Both the position numbers and the translations under genes were made by a program. Below are positions 51,304 through 61,623 of a DNA stretch of 64,000 nt, piece by piece (position 1 is the stretch's first letter; each line of letters opens with the position of its first letter). The stretch comes from Edaphocola flava (GTDB lineage: Bacteria; Bacteroidota; Bacteroidia; Chitinophagales; Chitinophagaceae). The notes under the pieces are model-generated. The model saw only the letters and a list, made by a program, of their open reading frames with translations, did not search any database and had not been told where the DNA came from. The stretch covers positions 1,178,001-1,242,000 of the forward strand of contig NZ_SAIQ01000001.1 of the NCBI RefSeq assembly GCF_004118155.1. Direction: 5' to 3'.

Positions 51304-52740
51304 CTAGCGCCAGCCGCCGCCTAATGCCTGGTAAATATGTACCAGTGCATTCATCTGTTGCTTGCGGGTTTCGATCAGTTCAAATCTAGACTCCAGCGCA
51401 TCTCTCTGTGTCATTAAGACCTCCATATAATCGGCTCTTGCAGATTTGAAGAGCTCGTTGGAAATATCGATAGACTCTGTCAAAGCCTTTACCTGCTTAT
51501 TCTTCAGGTCATAGCTCTGCTCCAGGTTATGAATATTGCTCATCTGGTTGACTACCTCGAGATAGGCATTCAGTACTGTACGTTCGTAGTTATATACTGT
51601 TTGTACCTGTCTGGCATTAGCCATATAATAATGCGCTTTAATAGCATTACGATTAATAAGCGGTGCTACAAGATCTCCTGCCAGCGAATACAGCAAAGAT
51701 TCAGGACTTTTGATCAGGTACGCCGGGTTGAAGGCCTGATACCCTACCGAAGCGGTGATGCCGAGTGAAGGGTAGAACTCTGCACGGGCAACCTTTACAT
51801 CCAGTTTAGCCGCAGACAGCTGCAGCTCTGCCTGGCGGATGTCCGGACGGTTGGCCAGTAACTGTGACGGGATACCGCTCTGCACCATTTGTGGCATAGT
51901 CGTTCCGAAAGAAGCTTTGTTTCTTACAATCGGTTGCGGATAGCGGCCCAGCAGAAAATTGATCCTGTTCTCTGTTTCGGTGATCTGCTGGCGAATGCCG
52001 TACTGCAGGCTTTTCGTCTTGGCTACCTCGGCTTCAAACTTACGCACCGCCAGTTCGGTAACCCGTGTAGCCTCCTTCTGCAGTTTTACAATCTCCAGGG
52101 CATCGCTCTGGATATCGATATTCTGCTGAATGATGGATAACTGGTTGTCCAGGGCCAGTAATTCATAGTAAGCATTAGCAATTTCCGCTACGAGATTGGT
52201 CACTACAAAATTCTTACCTTCTATAGTAGAAAGGTATCGTTGTGCAGCCGCCTTTTTCGCATTGCGTAATTTATGCCATATATCCACCTCCCAGGTTGCA
52301 TATGCTGCAATTTTAAAATCGCCCAAAGGTTCGGGCATAGCCTTGCCAGGCTTGATGTCTGTAGTAGCCTCGCTGGCGCCGATATTGGTATATCGTGCCA
52401 CCTTATCTACTCCCATACCGGCACCGACACCTACCGATGGCAGGTATTCGCCTTTACGGATGCGTACCTCGTTACGGGCGATCTCAATCTCCTGTAAGGT
52501 AATATTCAGTTCCTGGTTACGATCCAGCGCAGTGTCGATCAGTGCAGCCAGGTAAGGATCGGCAAAGTAATCTCTCCAGTTGATGCCGGCCGTATTCGTA
52601 CTATCTGTACTACCTGCTGTATAGGCCTCCGGTACTGCTTTGTTTTCCTGGCGGGATACGATAGCAGGAATAGAGCAGGAACTGTATACCACTGCTATTC
52701 CCGCAAGCGCTGCCCATGTATATATGCGCTGTTTAGTCAT
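51304..52740 (-). CDS. Efflux outer-membrane factor (OprM/NodT family)
   Basis: 478 residues from the ATG at 52738-52740; another ATG three codons earlier is possible. The lipobox is SSCSIP, so it is a lipoprotein. The two TolC-fold halves are visible: DRNQELNITLQEIEIARNEV, LLALDNQLSIIQQNIDIQSD, and the conserved RPDIRQAELQLSAAKLDVKV with ARAEFYPSLG. It forms the outer-membrane exit duct for the pump encoded upstream. The start overlaps the pump's stop codon by 8 bases. A strong terminator follows. Confidence 0.94.
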   Translation of the reverse strand: MTKQRIYTWAALAGIAVVYSSCSIPAIVSRQENKAVPEAYTAGSTDSTNTAGINWRDYFADPYLAALIDTALDRNQELNITLQEIEIARNEVRIRKGEYLPSVGVGAGMGVDKVARYTNIGASEATTDIKPGKAMPEPLGDFKIAAYATWEVDIWHKLRNAKKAAAQRYLSTIEGKNFVVTNLVAEIANAYYELLALDNQLSIIQQNIDIQSDALEIVKLQKEATRVTELAVRKFEAEVAKTKSLQYGIRQQITETENRINFLLGRYPQPIVRNKASFGTTMPQMVQSGIPSQLLANRPDIRQAELQLSAAKLDVKVARAEFYPSLGITASVGYQAFNPAYLIKSPESLLYSLAGDLVAPLINRNAIKAHYYMANARQVQTVYNYERTVLNAYLEVVNQMSNIHNLEQSYDLKNKQVKALTESIDISNELFKSARADYMEVLMTQRDALESRFELIETRKQQMNALVHIYQALGGGWR

Positions 52741-55700
52741 GTTGATCATTTTTATCCGTTATAGAATTGTCCGTTCTGCTTTTAAACAGTTTGAGCAGCA
52801 GTTTTTTCTTTTTCTTTTTCGATTGTACAAAATCCTCTGTCAGCGGGTTTTCATCCTCATCCCGTATCAGCTTGCGTTTAGAAGCAATGGTGCCGAATAC
52901 GAAATAAAGCCCTGGTACGATAATCACCCCGAAGATGGTACCAAACAACATACCACCTGCTGCTGCGGTACCGATGGTACGGTTACCCAGGGCACCAGGA
53001 CCATGTGCAAATACCAGCGGAATAAGACCGGCGATAAAAGCAAATGAAGTCATGAGGATAGGACGGAAACGCACTTTCGCTCCTTCGATAGCCGCATCCA
53101 GCACCGTCATTCCCTCACGCTGTTTCTGAACAGCGAATTCTACAATCAGTACGGCATTCTTACCCAACAGACCCACGAGCATTACTAATCCGACCTGTGC
53201 ATAAATATCATTGGCCAGTCCCATTGCTTTCAGCAGCATAAATGAACCGAAGATACCGGCCGGTAAAGAGAGCACAACTGAGAAAGGCAAAATGAAGCTT
53301 TCATATTGTGCCGCCAGTACCATGTATACGAAGATCAGCACGATCAGGAAAATGTACAGTGCCTCATTACCACGGCCTACCTCATCTTTGGTCAGCCCTT
53401 CCCAGTCAATGCCATAGCCGCGGGGCAGGGTTTTGGCAGCCACTTCTTCTATGGCCTGAATCGCCTCACCACTACTATACCCTTTTGCCGGTTCGCCCCT
53501 GATCGCAGAGGATGGGTACATATTGTAACGGGTAATCTCATTCAGACCATGGGTTTTTACCATTTTCATAAAGGCAGAATAAGGCACCATTTCATCACGA
53601 TTGTTCTTTACATATAAGTTCAGCACATCTTCCGGCAGGCGGCGGTATTCCGGTCCGGCCTGTACATACACCCTGTAGAATGTACCGAAGCGGATAAAGC
53701 CCAGTTCATAGGTACTACCGATCAGGATAGACAGGTTATCCATCGCGCGTTCGATCGACACCCCTTTCTGCATAGCAGCCTCGTTGTCGATCTGCAGTTC
53801 GTATTGAGGATAGTTGGCACTGAAGAAGGTAAATAAACCGGTCAGCTCTTTACGCTTGCCCAGCGCAGCCATAAATTGATTGTTGATCTGCTCCAGGGCT
53901 TTGTAGTCGCCGGTATTGCTCTTGTCCAGTAAACGCAGAGAGAAACCACCTGCAGCACCATAGCCCGGTACGGCCGGAGGTCCGAAGAATTCTATCGTTG
54001 CACCCGGTATCTCATGAGATTTTTCTTCCAGTTCTTCAATGATCTCTTTTACAGAATGTTTACGGTCTGCCCAGTCTTTAAGGTTGATGATACAGGTACC
54101 GGCATTGGAGCCACGACCCTCGGTCAGTACCTCATATCCTGCCAGTGCAGACACAGATTGTACGCCTTCTACTTTCTTAGCCAGGTCCTGCAATTCACGC
54201 GCTACATCATTGGTCCGTTCCAGTGTAGAACCCGGAGGGGTTTGAATGATCGCATAGATCATACCCTGATCTTCATTCGGAATGAAACCCGTGGGCAATA
54301 CCTTATTAACACCTAAAATACCCAGGCTGAATACAATCAGTAATCCGAATGTAACCAGTCTGCGGTTCACAATTTTATTCAGTAAACCGGTATACTTTCC
54401 GGTCAGCTTTTCAAAGCCACGGTTAAATGCATCCAGGAATTTATCTATCGGAGTTTTTCGTTTTGGTTGTCCATGATTGTTTTTAAGAATCATAGCACAT
54501 AATACCGGTGTGAGGGTCAGTGCCACAAAGCCAGAGATCACGATAGAGCAAGCCATCGTGATGGAGAACTGTCTGTAGAAGATACCTACCGGACCGGACA
54601 TAAAGGCTACCGGAATGAATACTGCTGTCATCAGTAAGGTGATCGCAATTACGGCACCGCTGATCTCTCCGATTACTTTCTTAACCGCTTTGAATGGGGA
54701 GAGGTGCTCCTCTTCCATCTTGGCATGCACTGCCTCAACGACGACGATCGCATCATCGACCACCACACCGATAGCCAGTACAAGGGCAAACAGCGTGATG
54801 AGGTTAATCGTGAGTCCGAACAACTGCATAAACATAAAGGCACCAATGAGCGATACCGGCACCGCCAGCGTCGGGATCAGTGTAGAGCGCCAGTCGCCCA
54901 GGAACAGGAATACCACAATCGCCACCAGTATAAAGGCCTCGACCAGGGTGTGGATTACCTTTTCGATAGAGGCATCGAGGAAGTGCGATACATCATAGCT
55001 GATCTCATAATCCATACCCGGAGGGAAGGAACTTTCTTTGATCTCATCCAGTTTTGCTTTCACTTCTTTGATTACATCACTCGCATTACTACCATAAGTT
55101 TGTTTCAGGGTAATGGCTGCTGAAGGATGTCCGTCCATGTTGGAGTAGATATCGTAGAATTCAGAACCCAGCTCTACTTCAGCCACATCTTTCAGGTGCA
55201 GGATCTCCCCATCGGGGTTTGCACGGATAATTACATTTTCATACTCTTCCGGTTTATTGTACCGGCCTTTGTAGGTAAGTACATACTCCAGTGCCTGCGA
55301 TCGCTTACCGGTGGCCTGCCCCAGACGTCCCGGCGAACCGATGATACTCTGCTGGGCCAGTGATTCCATAACCTCTTCGGTAGAAACATTATAAGCACGC
55401 ATACGGTCCGGTTTCAGCCATATACGCATGGCATACTGACGGCTACCCAGGATCTTGGCACTACCTACCCCTTTCAGACGACTGATCTCGGGGATGAGGT
55501 TTACATTGGCAAAGTTGTAGAGAAACTTCTGATCGGCTTTGGGATCTTTACTGTACACATTCACATACATCAGCATGTTGGGAGAGGTATAGCTGATCAC
55601 CAGACCCTCACGCTGTACCAGTGGCGGCAGACGGTTGGTTACCTGTTCGATCCTGTTCTTTACATTTACTACCGCCTGGTTAGGATCGGTACCCAGGTCA

Positions 55701-55981
55701 AATACAACCTGGATAGTTGCCTCACCGGCACTGGTGGCATCTGAGGTCAGGTATTTCATACCCGGTGCACCGTTAATGGCTTTCTCCATCGGGATCAATA
55801 CAGACTCTACCAGTACATTGGCACTGGCCCCGGGATAAGCGATATTTACTACAACCACAGGTGGCGCGATAGACGGAAACTGTGATATAGGAAGCGTCTC
55901 TATGGCCAGAAGGCCCATAAAGACAATGACCACGGACATGATAATAGCCAGTACGGGTCTTTTTATGAATTTCTGGAACAT
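52733..55981 (-). CDS. RND multidrug efflux pump, AcrB/HAE1 type
   Basis: 1082 residues, slightly longer than AcrB (1049), the excess being a Lys-rich tail. Twelve TM helices and two periplasmic loops are recognisable. The proton relay is in TM4 (LAIGVVVDDAIVVVE, Asp-Asp) and TM10 (VGLLGKNAVLIVEF, Lys). The N-terminal hairpin is MFQKFIKRPVLAIIMSVVIV, and GFIPNEDQGMIYAIIQTPPG opens the second half. It exports a wide range of compounds, coupled to protons. It lies 25 bases after the adaptor gene. Substrates are not readable. Confidence 0.96.
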   Translation of the reverse strand: MFQKFIKRPVLAIIMSVVIVFMGLLAIETLPISQFPSIAPPVVVVNIAYPGASANVLVESVLIPMEKAINGAPGMKYLTSDATSAGEATIQVVFDLGTDPNQAVVNVKNRIEQVTNRLPPLVQREGLVISYTSPNMLMYVNVYSKDPKADQKFLYNFANVNLIPEISRLKGVGSAKILGSRQYAMRIWLKPDRMRAYNVSTEEVMESLAQQSIIGSPGRLGQATGKRSQALEYVLTYKGRYNKPEEYENVIIRANPDGEILHLKDVAEVELGSEFYDIYSNMDGHPSAAITLKQTYGSNASDVIKEVKAKLDEIKESSFPPGMDYEISYDVSHFLDASIEKVIHTLVEAFILVAIVVFLFLGDWRSTLIPTLAVPVSLIGAFMFMQLFGLTINLITLFALVLAIGVVVDDAIVVVEAVHAKMEEEHLSPFKAVKKVIGEISGAVIAITLLMTAVFIPVAFMSGPVGIFYRQFSITMACSIVISGFVALTLTPVLCAMILKNNHGQPKRKTPIDKFLDAFNRGFEKLTGKYTGLLNKIVNRRLVTFGLLIVFSLGILGVNKVLPTGFIPNEDQGMIYAIIQTPPGSTLERTNDVARELQDLAKKVEGVQSVSALAGYEVLTEGRGSNAGTCIINLKDWADRKHSVKEIIEELEEKSHEIPGATIEFFGPPAVPGYGAAGGFSLRLLDKSNTGDYKALEQINNQFMAALGKRKELTGLFTFFSANYPQYELQIDNEAAMQKGVSIERAMDNLSILIGSTYELGFIRFGTFYRVYVQAGPEYRRLPEDVLNLYVKNNRDEMVPYSAFMKMVKTHGLNEITRYNMYPSSAIRGEPAKGYSSGEAIQAIEEVAAKTLPRGYGIDWEGLTKDEVGRGNEALYIFLIVLIFVYMVLAAQYESFILPFSVVLSLPAGIFGSFMLLKAMGLANDIYAQVGLVMLVGLLGKNAVLIVEFAVQKQREGMTVLDAAIEGAKVRFRPILMTSFAFIAGLIPLVFAHGPGALGNRTIGTAAAGGMLFGTIFGVIIVPGLYFVFGTIASKRKLIRDEDENPLTEDFVQSKKKKKKLLLKLFKSRTDNSITDKNDQHD

Positions 55982-56006
55982 TTAATTTCTTTTTTTGATC
56001 TTAGAA

Positions 56007-57089
56007 TTATTCTGATGGTACTACGAGATGATTCATAACCTGGTGCGGATCGGCATATTTAAAGGAGATCTTCTCTTTATCCTTCACTTTATGCAATCCT
56101 TCCAGAAGTATTTTGTCAGATGCTTTCAGTCCGCTACCGATCACGAACAGGTCCGGCATCTCAGCGATTACCGTAACCGGGGTCAGGTGCGCCACTTTCT
56201 GATCATCTACTACATACACATACTTCTTATCCAGGATCTCGAATGTTGCTTTCTGAGGAATGATAATGGCATTCTTAATTGGCGTATGCATCAGTATGCT
56301 GCCGGTTTCGCCATGGCGCAGCAGCCCTTCCGGATTAGGGAATGTAGCCCTGAAAGCGATGTTACCCGTTTCATTATTGAACTCTCCTTCGATGGTTTCT
56401 ACCACACCAGGGTATTTAAATTCCTCATTGTTGGCCATCAGCAGGTTTACCTGCAATTCTGCTTTGTTCTGCACACTGGTTTTGTAGTTCAGGTATTCTG
56501 CCTCAGAGACATTGAAGTACACCCACATCTGGCGGTTGTCAGACAGGCTGCTCAGGAGGTCGCCCTCATCTACCAGGCTACCCAGTTTTAAATTCAGGCG
56601 ATTGATAATGCCATCAAACGGTGCACGGATTTCGGTGAAGTCCAGGTGTACTTTGGCCAGAGCCTGTTCTGCGCGGGCTTTATCCAGGCGGGCATTGGCC
56701 ATCGCCAGTTCATTCTTGGATACTACATTACGGTCCGATAGTGATTTGGTATTCTGTACTTCGATAGAAGCTGCTTTGGTTTCGGCCTGAGCCTTCATCA
56801 GTTCGGCCTCGTACACTTTAGGCATAATCTTGAACAGCAGTTGGCCAGCCTTTACATACTTACCCTCATCTACATAGATCTTTTGCAGGTAACCTTTTTC
56901 CTGTGCCCTTAATTCGATGTTGCGTATAGAGCGTATCTGCGCTACATATTCTTTGGTAATGGTGGTGTCCATCTGGATAGGACTGGTGGCCAGGAAGGTA
57001 GTCTGGCTTTCTTTTTCTTCTTTGTGAGATGTGCAGCTTGTGTGGCATACGACAGCCCCCAAGCCCAGGATCATGAGCATTCTCTTCAT
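56007..57089 (-). CDS. RND efflux periplasmic adaptor (AcrA/MFP family)
   Basis: 361 residues from the second in-frame Met at 57087-57089 (MKRMLMILGLGAVVCHTSC); an upstream ATG at 57101 is less likely. The lipobox VVCHTSC puts the acylated Cys near residue 19. Then come the biotinyl-lipoyl half (RAQEKGYLQKIYVDEGKYVK; GTIN-like RAPFDGIINRLNLKLGSLVD), a helical hairpin with long coiled-coil segments, and the beta-barrel (ETGNIAFRATFPNPEGLLR, HGETGSILM). It bridges pump and outer-membrane factor. First gene of the three-gene efflux operon, divergent from the AraC-type regulator. Confidence 0.94.
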   Translation of the reverse strand: MKRMLMILGLGAVVCHTSCTSHKEEKESQTTFLATSPIQMDTTITKEYVAQIRSIRNIELRAQEKGYLQKIYVDEGKYVKAGQLLFKIMPKVYEAELMKAQAETKAASIEVQNTKSLSDRNVVSKNELAMANARLDKARAEQALAKVHLDFTEIRAPFDGIINRLNLKLGSLVDEGDLLSSLSDNRQMWVYFNVSEAEYLNYKTSVQNKAELQVNLLMANNEEFKYPGVVETIEGEFNNETGNIAFRATFPNPEGLLRHGETGSILMHTPIKNAIIIPQKATFEILDKKYVYVVDDQKVAHLTPVTVIAEMPDLFVIGSGLKASDKILLEGLHKVKDKEKISFKYADPHQVMNHLVVPSE

Positions 57090-57224
57090 AATAATTTGCA
57101 TTTAAGCAACCGTGTTTTGTTGATGTGATATGAGTGTGAAAAATAGATCGTCTATCCGGCGGGTGCCGGAGATCAGTTCTCTTTGTAAGCATGGAAAGGC
57201 AGACCTAATGGCCTGCAGGTGAAT

Positions 57225-57641
57225 TTATATTCTGAATACCCCGAGTAGTACATGCCTTCTGTAGGCAGGGGCAAACAAAAAATGCTTACCGTAGGGTAAG
57301 CGAAAGGCAGTATTGTGCTGATGTGCCGCAAGTCCCTTGCTGTAATAAACAGCATCATTGCGGTCGGCTATAGCTTTAGGGGCAGATGAGCTGTTGTCAT
57401 CTTCGGTTTCGGAGTCCGGTGTATCGCCTTTTTCGTGATACTCCTGTGTGCCGGAAGAGGCAGCAAACTTCAGTGCTTCCTGTGAAGCGTCTGTATCCAG
57501 TTGCAGATAAGGCTGCACAACAGAAAGAGAAAGGGTGGAGTCGGGGTAAGTGACGGTAACCGTATGCGCATAATTACGGCCGCTTATACTTAATATAAGC
57601 AGGGCCAGCAGGCTGCACAATCTGATTACCCAATTTTTCAT
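57225..57641 (-). CDS. Small exported protein of unknown function
   Basis: 138 residues with a signal peptide (VIRLCSLLALLILSISG). The mature part has a Thr/Val-rich strand start (HTVTVTYPDSTLSLSVVQPY), a very acidic, Ser-rich middle (GDTPDSETEDDNSSSAPKA) and a C-terminal aromatic/His part (HQHNTAFRLPYGKHFLFAP). No family recognised. It stands alone on the same strand, 136 bases before the adaptor gene. It may be a periplasmic or membrane-associated companion of the pump, but that is only positional. Confidence 0.5.
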   Translation of the reverse strand: MKNWVIRLCSLLALLILSISGRNYAHTVTVTYPDSTLSLSVVQPYLQLDTDASQEALKFAASSGTQEYHEKGDTPDSETEDDNSSSAPKAIADRNDAVYYSKGLAAHQHNTAFRLPYGKHFLFAPAYRRHVLLGVFRI

Positions 57642-57871
57642 CTGACGGCCAAAATTATGTAAACTTAATTATTCCACCCAACTCCTTAATTAATTAATAA
57701 CATAATTGCGGTAGAACGGTGGTCGCTGAGGGTTATTAAAACGAAATATATTATAAATGTTGAAATTACCTTATGGTTAATTGATTGTATTGTAGTTGTT
57801 TGATCTTACAAAAAACATAGTATTTTTATGCCGTCCGCTATTATATTTTTTGTACCTAATAATTTTTTATT

Positions 57872-59464
57872 GTGAAATACCTCTTCCTGTTGGTGTGCTT
57901 TACCGGCATGTACCTGAGTACTTCTGCTCAGGATCCTGAGTCTTATGAGAAAATATATACCAAAACCTTCCTGGAAACGTCTCATGCCGATTTCAATAAA
58001 GCATTGCAGATTGCCGACTCCCTGTATGAGCATTCCGAAACGGAAACGTACAAAGTGCGCAGCCTGATGCTGACCGCTTCTTTGTATCAGCAAGCCTCCG
58101 AATTGTCCCGTGCCGTAGAATATGCCGAAAAAGCACAGGACATTATCTTTCAAACCGATAATTATAACTGGCAGGCCCGCGTAGCCGGATTTTTGTCCAC
58201 CCAGTACCGTTTGTTGAAATTATATAAGAAGTCCAGCGACTATGCCGGAAAAGCCCTGGAGGCTGCCCGGCAGATCAGTAACCCGGAGATGGCTAACGTT
58301 AATATGGGTATGATATACCAGGAGAAAGCCTGTGTAGCCCGTGATCAGAAGCAATACCGTAAAATGATTGATATGGCCCATAATGCACAAAAACATTTTG
58401 ATCTGGGTCATAAGAATCTGGATTATTTTACTGCCGCTAATGCAGTGTTTTTGGGAGATGCATATGTTGGGTTAAAGCAATATGATTCTTCACTGGCGCA
58501 CTATCAGAAAGGTGCAGAAGCGATGGCAAAACTGCCGGAAAGCAATATGAGGGGATTTCTGATTAACGGTGTTGCGGTTAGTTATATGGAACTGGGGAAA
58601 CTGGAAGAGGCAAAACCCTACGTAGACAGTGCGAAGGCGATTGCAGACCGTTCAAAAGACCTGCAATTGAAACTAATCGTTTACGATGCGGTAAAGAAAT
58701 ATGCCGGTAAGGTAAAGGATGTAGAAAAACTAAACGAGGCACAGCAAAACCAGGATACCATAAGAACCGAACTGACAGAACGGAAAAATGCTTTTCTGAA
58801 CCGAACCGTTACGGGCCTGGAGAACAATTATAAGAAGGAAGCGAAGTGGGGGAGCTATAAAAATATACTGATTCTTGCCGCCCTGATCATTATAGCCGGT
58901 ACAATGACGTATGTGGTCGTAACAAAACGTCAGCAAAAAGCCCGGTTCAGAAAGGTACTGGCACGTCTTAAAGAAAGAGAGGAGCATAGACTGGCACTGG
59001 CTGCGCAGGCTGTACCTGCTGTAGAGGTGCATCAGTTTGCCGAAGCGGTTCCCGAAGTTGGTGAGGAGGCACAGAAAGAACCGGATGGGCCTATGATGAC
59101 CCCTGAAACCATGCAGAAACTATTGCAAAGTCTTGATGAGTTTGAAGCAGGCACGCTCTTTACCGACCGTAATATGTCCCTGTCTTACCTGGCCACGCAT
59201 ATCAATACCAATACAAAATACCTGTCCCGTGTCATAAACCAGCACAAGCAGAAAGACTTTAACGGGTATATTAATGAACTGCGTGTAAATTATATTATTG
59301 TACAGCTGAACAGTGATCCGGTATGGCGTAAGTATAAGATCAGTACCCTGGCCGATGAGGCCGGATTCTCATCTCACAGCAAGTTTGCTACCGTGTTTAA
59401 ATCCATAACAGGGCTATCGCCTTCCTTATTCATCCAATACCTGGAGAAAGAGGTACAGTCGTAA
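57872..59464 (+). CDS. Membrane-anchored TPR protein with C-terminal AraC-type HTH
   Basis: 530 residues from a GTG start. A signal peptide is followed by tetratricopeptide-like repeats (about 30-290; TYKVRSLMLTASLYQQASEL, KKSSDYAGKALEAARQISNP). A single membrane helix lies near 329-350 (YKNILILAALIIIAGTMTYV), then a charged coiled-coil. The AraC-family HTH (about 420-530) shows LSYLATHINTNTKYLSRVIN and LADEAGFSSHSKFATVFKSI. The periplasmic TPRs probably sense something that the cytoplasmic HTH turns into transcription. The gene is divergent from the efflux operon, so it is a candidate regulator of it. Confidence 0.85.
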   Translation: MKYLFLLVCFTGMYLSTSAQDPESYEKIYTKTFLETSHADFNKALQIADSLYEHSETETYKVRSLMLTASLYQQASELSRAVEYAEKAQDIIFQTDNYNWQARVAGFLSTQYRLLKLYKKSSDYAGKALEAARQISNPEMANVNMGMIYQEKACVARDQKQYRKMIDMAHNAQKHFDLGHKNLDYFTAANAVFLGDAYVGLKQYDSSLAHYQKGAEAMAKLPESNMRGFLINGVAVSYMELGKLEEAKPYVDSAKAIADRSKDLQLKLIVYDAVKKYAGKVKDVEKLNEAQQNQDTIRTELTERKNAFLNRTVTGLENNYKKEAKWGSYKNILILAALIIIAGTMTYVVVTKRQQKARFRKVLARLKEREEHRLALAAQAVPAVEVHQFAEAVPEVGEEAQKEPDGPMMTPETMQKLLQSLDEFEAGTLFTDRNMSLSYLATHINTNTKYLSRVINQHKQKDFNGYINELRVNYIIVQLNSDPVWRKYKISTLADEAGFSSHSKFATVFKSITGLSPSLFIQYLEKEVQS

Positions 59465-59468
59465 GGCA

Positions 59469-60092
59469 TTAAGACCGGCTGTGCCTGCGGCCCGCGGTAA
59501 ATCTGCTGCGGATCTGCTGCCTTCTCGATCTTCTGAGCCTGGAGGCCTTAACCGGATAGTGCCGTTTGGGGGTAATATTATTAAAGATAAGGGCCACCAA
59601 AAACAGGATCAGTGCTCCCGATAATACAGGGCTGAGTACATACCAGTAGCCCATAGCCGCAATCTTGGTGCCACCGGTAACCGCAATCAGTGCAGTAGCA
59701 CCACCGGGCGGGTGCAGGGTTTTGGTAATCTGCATGGCCACAATAGAGCAAGCCACAGCAAGCGGAGCGGTGATCCAGATAATGTCCGGGCAGAGCAGCT
59801 GTACCGTAACGCCTACAAGGGCAGAGACCACATGGCCTCCTATAAGGTTACGGGGCTGGGCCAGCGGGCTCTGTATCGCACCGTACACCAGCACGCTTGA
59901 GGCCCCGAAAGAGCCTATCAGAAACACATTCTCCAGCCGGGGCAGTTGCAGGTGCTGCAGCCAGGCAATGATACCAATACCGAATATAGCCCCTATGAAG
60001 GACCAGAAATGCTCCCTGAAGTCGACCAGGGTTTCTTTATAGACTACATAACGATATAGCCTTATCTGTCTTTTGAGTTTATGCCTGATCAT
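59469..60092 (-). CDS. HPP family membrane protein
   Basis: 207 residues. The family's namesake is TLHPPGGATALIAVTGG (about 128-144). Four to five membrane helices are visible (FIGAIFGIGIIAWL; VFLIGSFGASSVLV; VVSALVGVTVQLL; WYVLSPVLSGALILFLVALI). The C-terminal 35 residues are strongly basic (RLRRSRRQQIRSRF), which suggests contact with anionic lipid or nucleic acid; this is inference. HPP proteins in cyanobacteria and plants transport nitrite; the substrate here is not set. It sits before an MFS transporter and a bestrophin gene. Confidence 0.85.
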   Translation of the reverse strand: MIRHKLKRQIRLYRYVVYKETLVDFREHFWSFIGAIFGIGIIAWLQHLQLPRLENVFLIGSFGASSVLVYGAIQSPLAQPRNLIGGHVVSALVGVTVQLLCPDIIWITAPLAVACSIVAMQITKTLHPPGGATALIAVTGGTKIAAMGYWYVLSPVLSGALILFLVALIFNNITPKRHYPVKASRLRRSRRQQIRSRFTAGRRHSRS

Positions 60093-60176
60093 ATCCTAAT
60101 GCGGGGTGTATTGGTTCAGCATATGTAGTGAAGCCGGGTACAAAAATACTTTAATCAGATGAAACGGTTCCGGGCA

Positions 60177-61505
60177 TCAGTCCTGCTTGCTGGTACGGCT
60201 GCGTTTGCGCGCCGGAGCAAAGACTTTGTAGCCACTGCTTAAGCGAGGCATCCTGGTGCGCACATTGCGGCTGATGCGGTATAGCTTCAGCACCGTCTTC
60301 AGTCGGCGACCCTGCACCAGCTTCTGCAGCATGACCAGGAAGCTGATGTTGATCAGCGCCAGTACACATAAGACATACAAGAGCATGCCGCTGTCATAAT
60401 ACTGGATGATGATGCCCCCGATCAGTGGAGTGGCCGCCTGTGCGACCAGTGGCGCCAGGGCCAGTTTACCGATGATGGTGCCATAATCTTTAGGGCCAAA
60501 GATCCACATAGGCATCGTGCCCCGCAGGATAGAGCGCACACCATTACCCATAGAATAGATAATGATGCCCAGAAAGGCAATGGCAGGACTGGTTGCTAAT
60601 AAGATAAGCCCTGTGAGAATAGCGATGGCCGAGATAATGCCGGTTTTGACCGGGGTCTTGGCCGGGAAGAAGATGTCGAGCAGGCGCACACCCACCTGGC
60701 TGGGCCCGATGAGGGTGCCTATAAATATAGCATGCGTCAGGCCAATGCCTTTATGCGTGAGTATATCGATCAGGTATACATATATACCCGTCATGATGAA
60801 GGAGCCCAGGGTAAAGTTGCAGAGCAGGAGCAGGTAGGCACTGCGCGACCTGGCAGGGCTTAGCTGCTGTGCCATGACCAGGGTCTGCTCCGGCTGCTTT
60901 TCGTCAGGTTGCGGAGCTACATTACGGTCTTTGAAAAAGCTGAAGTAGTGTATGGGGAAGATGAGTACAATCAGTATTACAGCATAGATGAGTGCAGCAC
61001 CCCTCCAGCCATAATGTGCCAGCAGGAAAGAGAGCAGGGGCCAGACCACCGTAGTGGTAAAGCCCGATATGAGGGTGATCTGTACAATAGCAGCCCTGGA
61101 GCGCATGCCATACTTTCTGCCCAGCGAGGCAAAGAGGGCATCGTACAGGCCCATGCCCATCGCAAAACCCAGCACCAGCCAGCCACCGAGGAACAGGATC
61201 TGGTTTGTGGTCAGGGCCAGTATGATCAGACCCAGACCCATGATGAGGCCCGAGACGGGTAGCAGGAAGTTGCGCCTGCTGTGCTGTATCAGCTTCCCGA
61301 TGCGGGGAGAGATGAGGCCGGATAGCAGCAGCGCCAGAGACAGGCATCCGTATATGTACTGGTGTGACCATCCTGTATCTTTTATAATCGCATCGCCCAG
61401 TATGGCCAGCAAGAAGTAAGAGCCGCCCCATAACAATATCTGCGCAATACCCAGCAGCAGGCTCTCGCCGATCTGCCTTTTATTTATATGTCTTTTGCTG
61501 CTCAA
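60177..61505 (-). CDS. MFS transporter
   Basis: 442 residues with 12 predicted membrane helices in two halves (FLLAILGDAIIKDTGWSHQY, SLALLLSGLISPRIGKLIQH; AYLLLLCNFTLGSFIMTGIY). The loop motif near ISPRIGKLIQHSRRNFLLPV resembles the MFS motif-A region. The C-terminus is basic and Ser/Arg-rich (ARKRSRTSKQD). The substrate cannot be identified. The region is visibly richer in G+C than the window as a whole. It lies 84 bases after the bestrophin/MFS spacer and before the HPP gene. Confidence 0.87.
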   Translation of the reverse strand: MSSKRHINKRQIGESLLLGIAQILLWGGSYFLLAILGDAIIKDTGWSHQYIYGCLSLALLLSGLISPRIGKLIQHSRRNFLLPVSGLIMGLGLIILALTTNQILFLGGWLVLGFAMGMGLYDALFASLGRKYGMRSRAAIVQITLISGFTTTVVWPLLSFLLAHYGWRGAALIYAVILIVLIFPIHYFSFFKDRNVAPQPDEKQPEQTLVMAQQLSPARSRSAYLLLLCNFTLGSFIMTGIYVYLIDILTHKGIGLTHAIFIGTLIGPSQVGVRLLDIFFPAKTPVKTGIISAIAILTGLILLATSPAIAFLGIIIYSMGNGVRSILRGTMPMWIFGPKDYGTIIGKLALAPLVAQAATPLIGGIIIQYYDSGMLLYVLCVLALINISFLVMLQKLVQGRRLKTVLKLYRISRNVRTRMPRLSSGYKVFAPARKRSRTSKQD

Positions 61506-61623
61506 TGATGGATGTAAAATGGCTGCAAAGGTCTATGTAAATCCTATATCAAAAAAATACTTTGTGTAATAAGTCTAAAGGAGGCCGGTCTGCCCCGCTG
61601 GTGCCCGATTATCTTCGGGCCAC

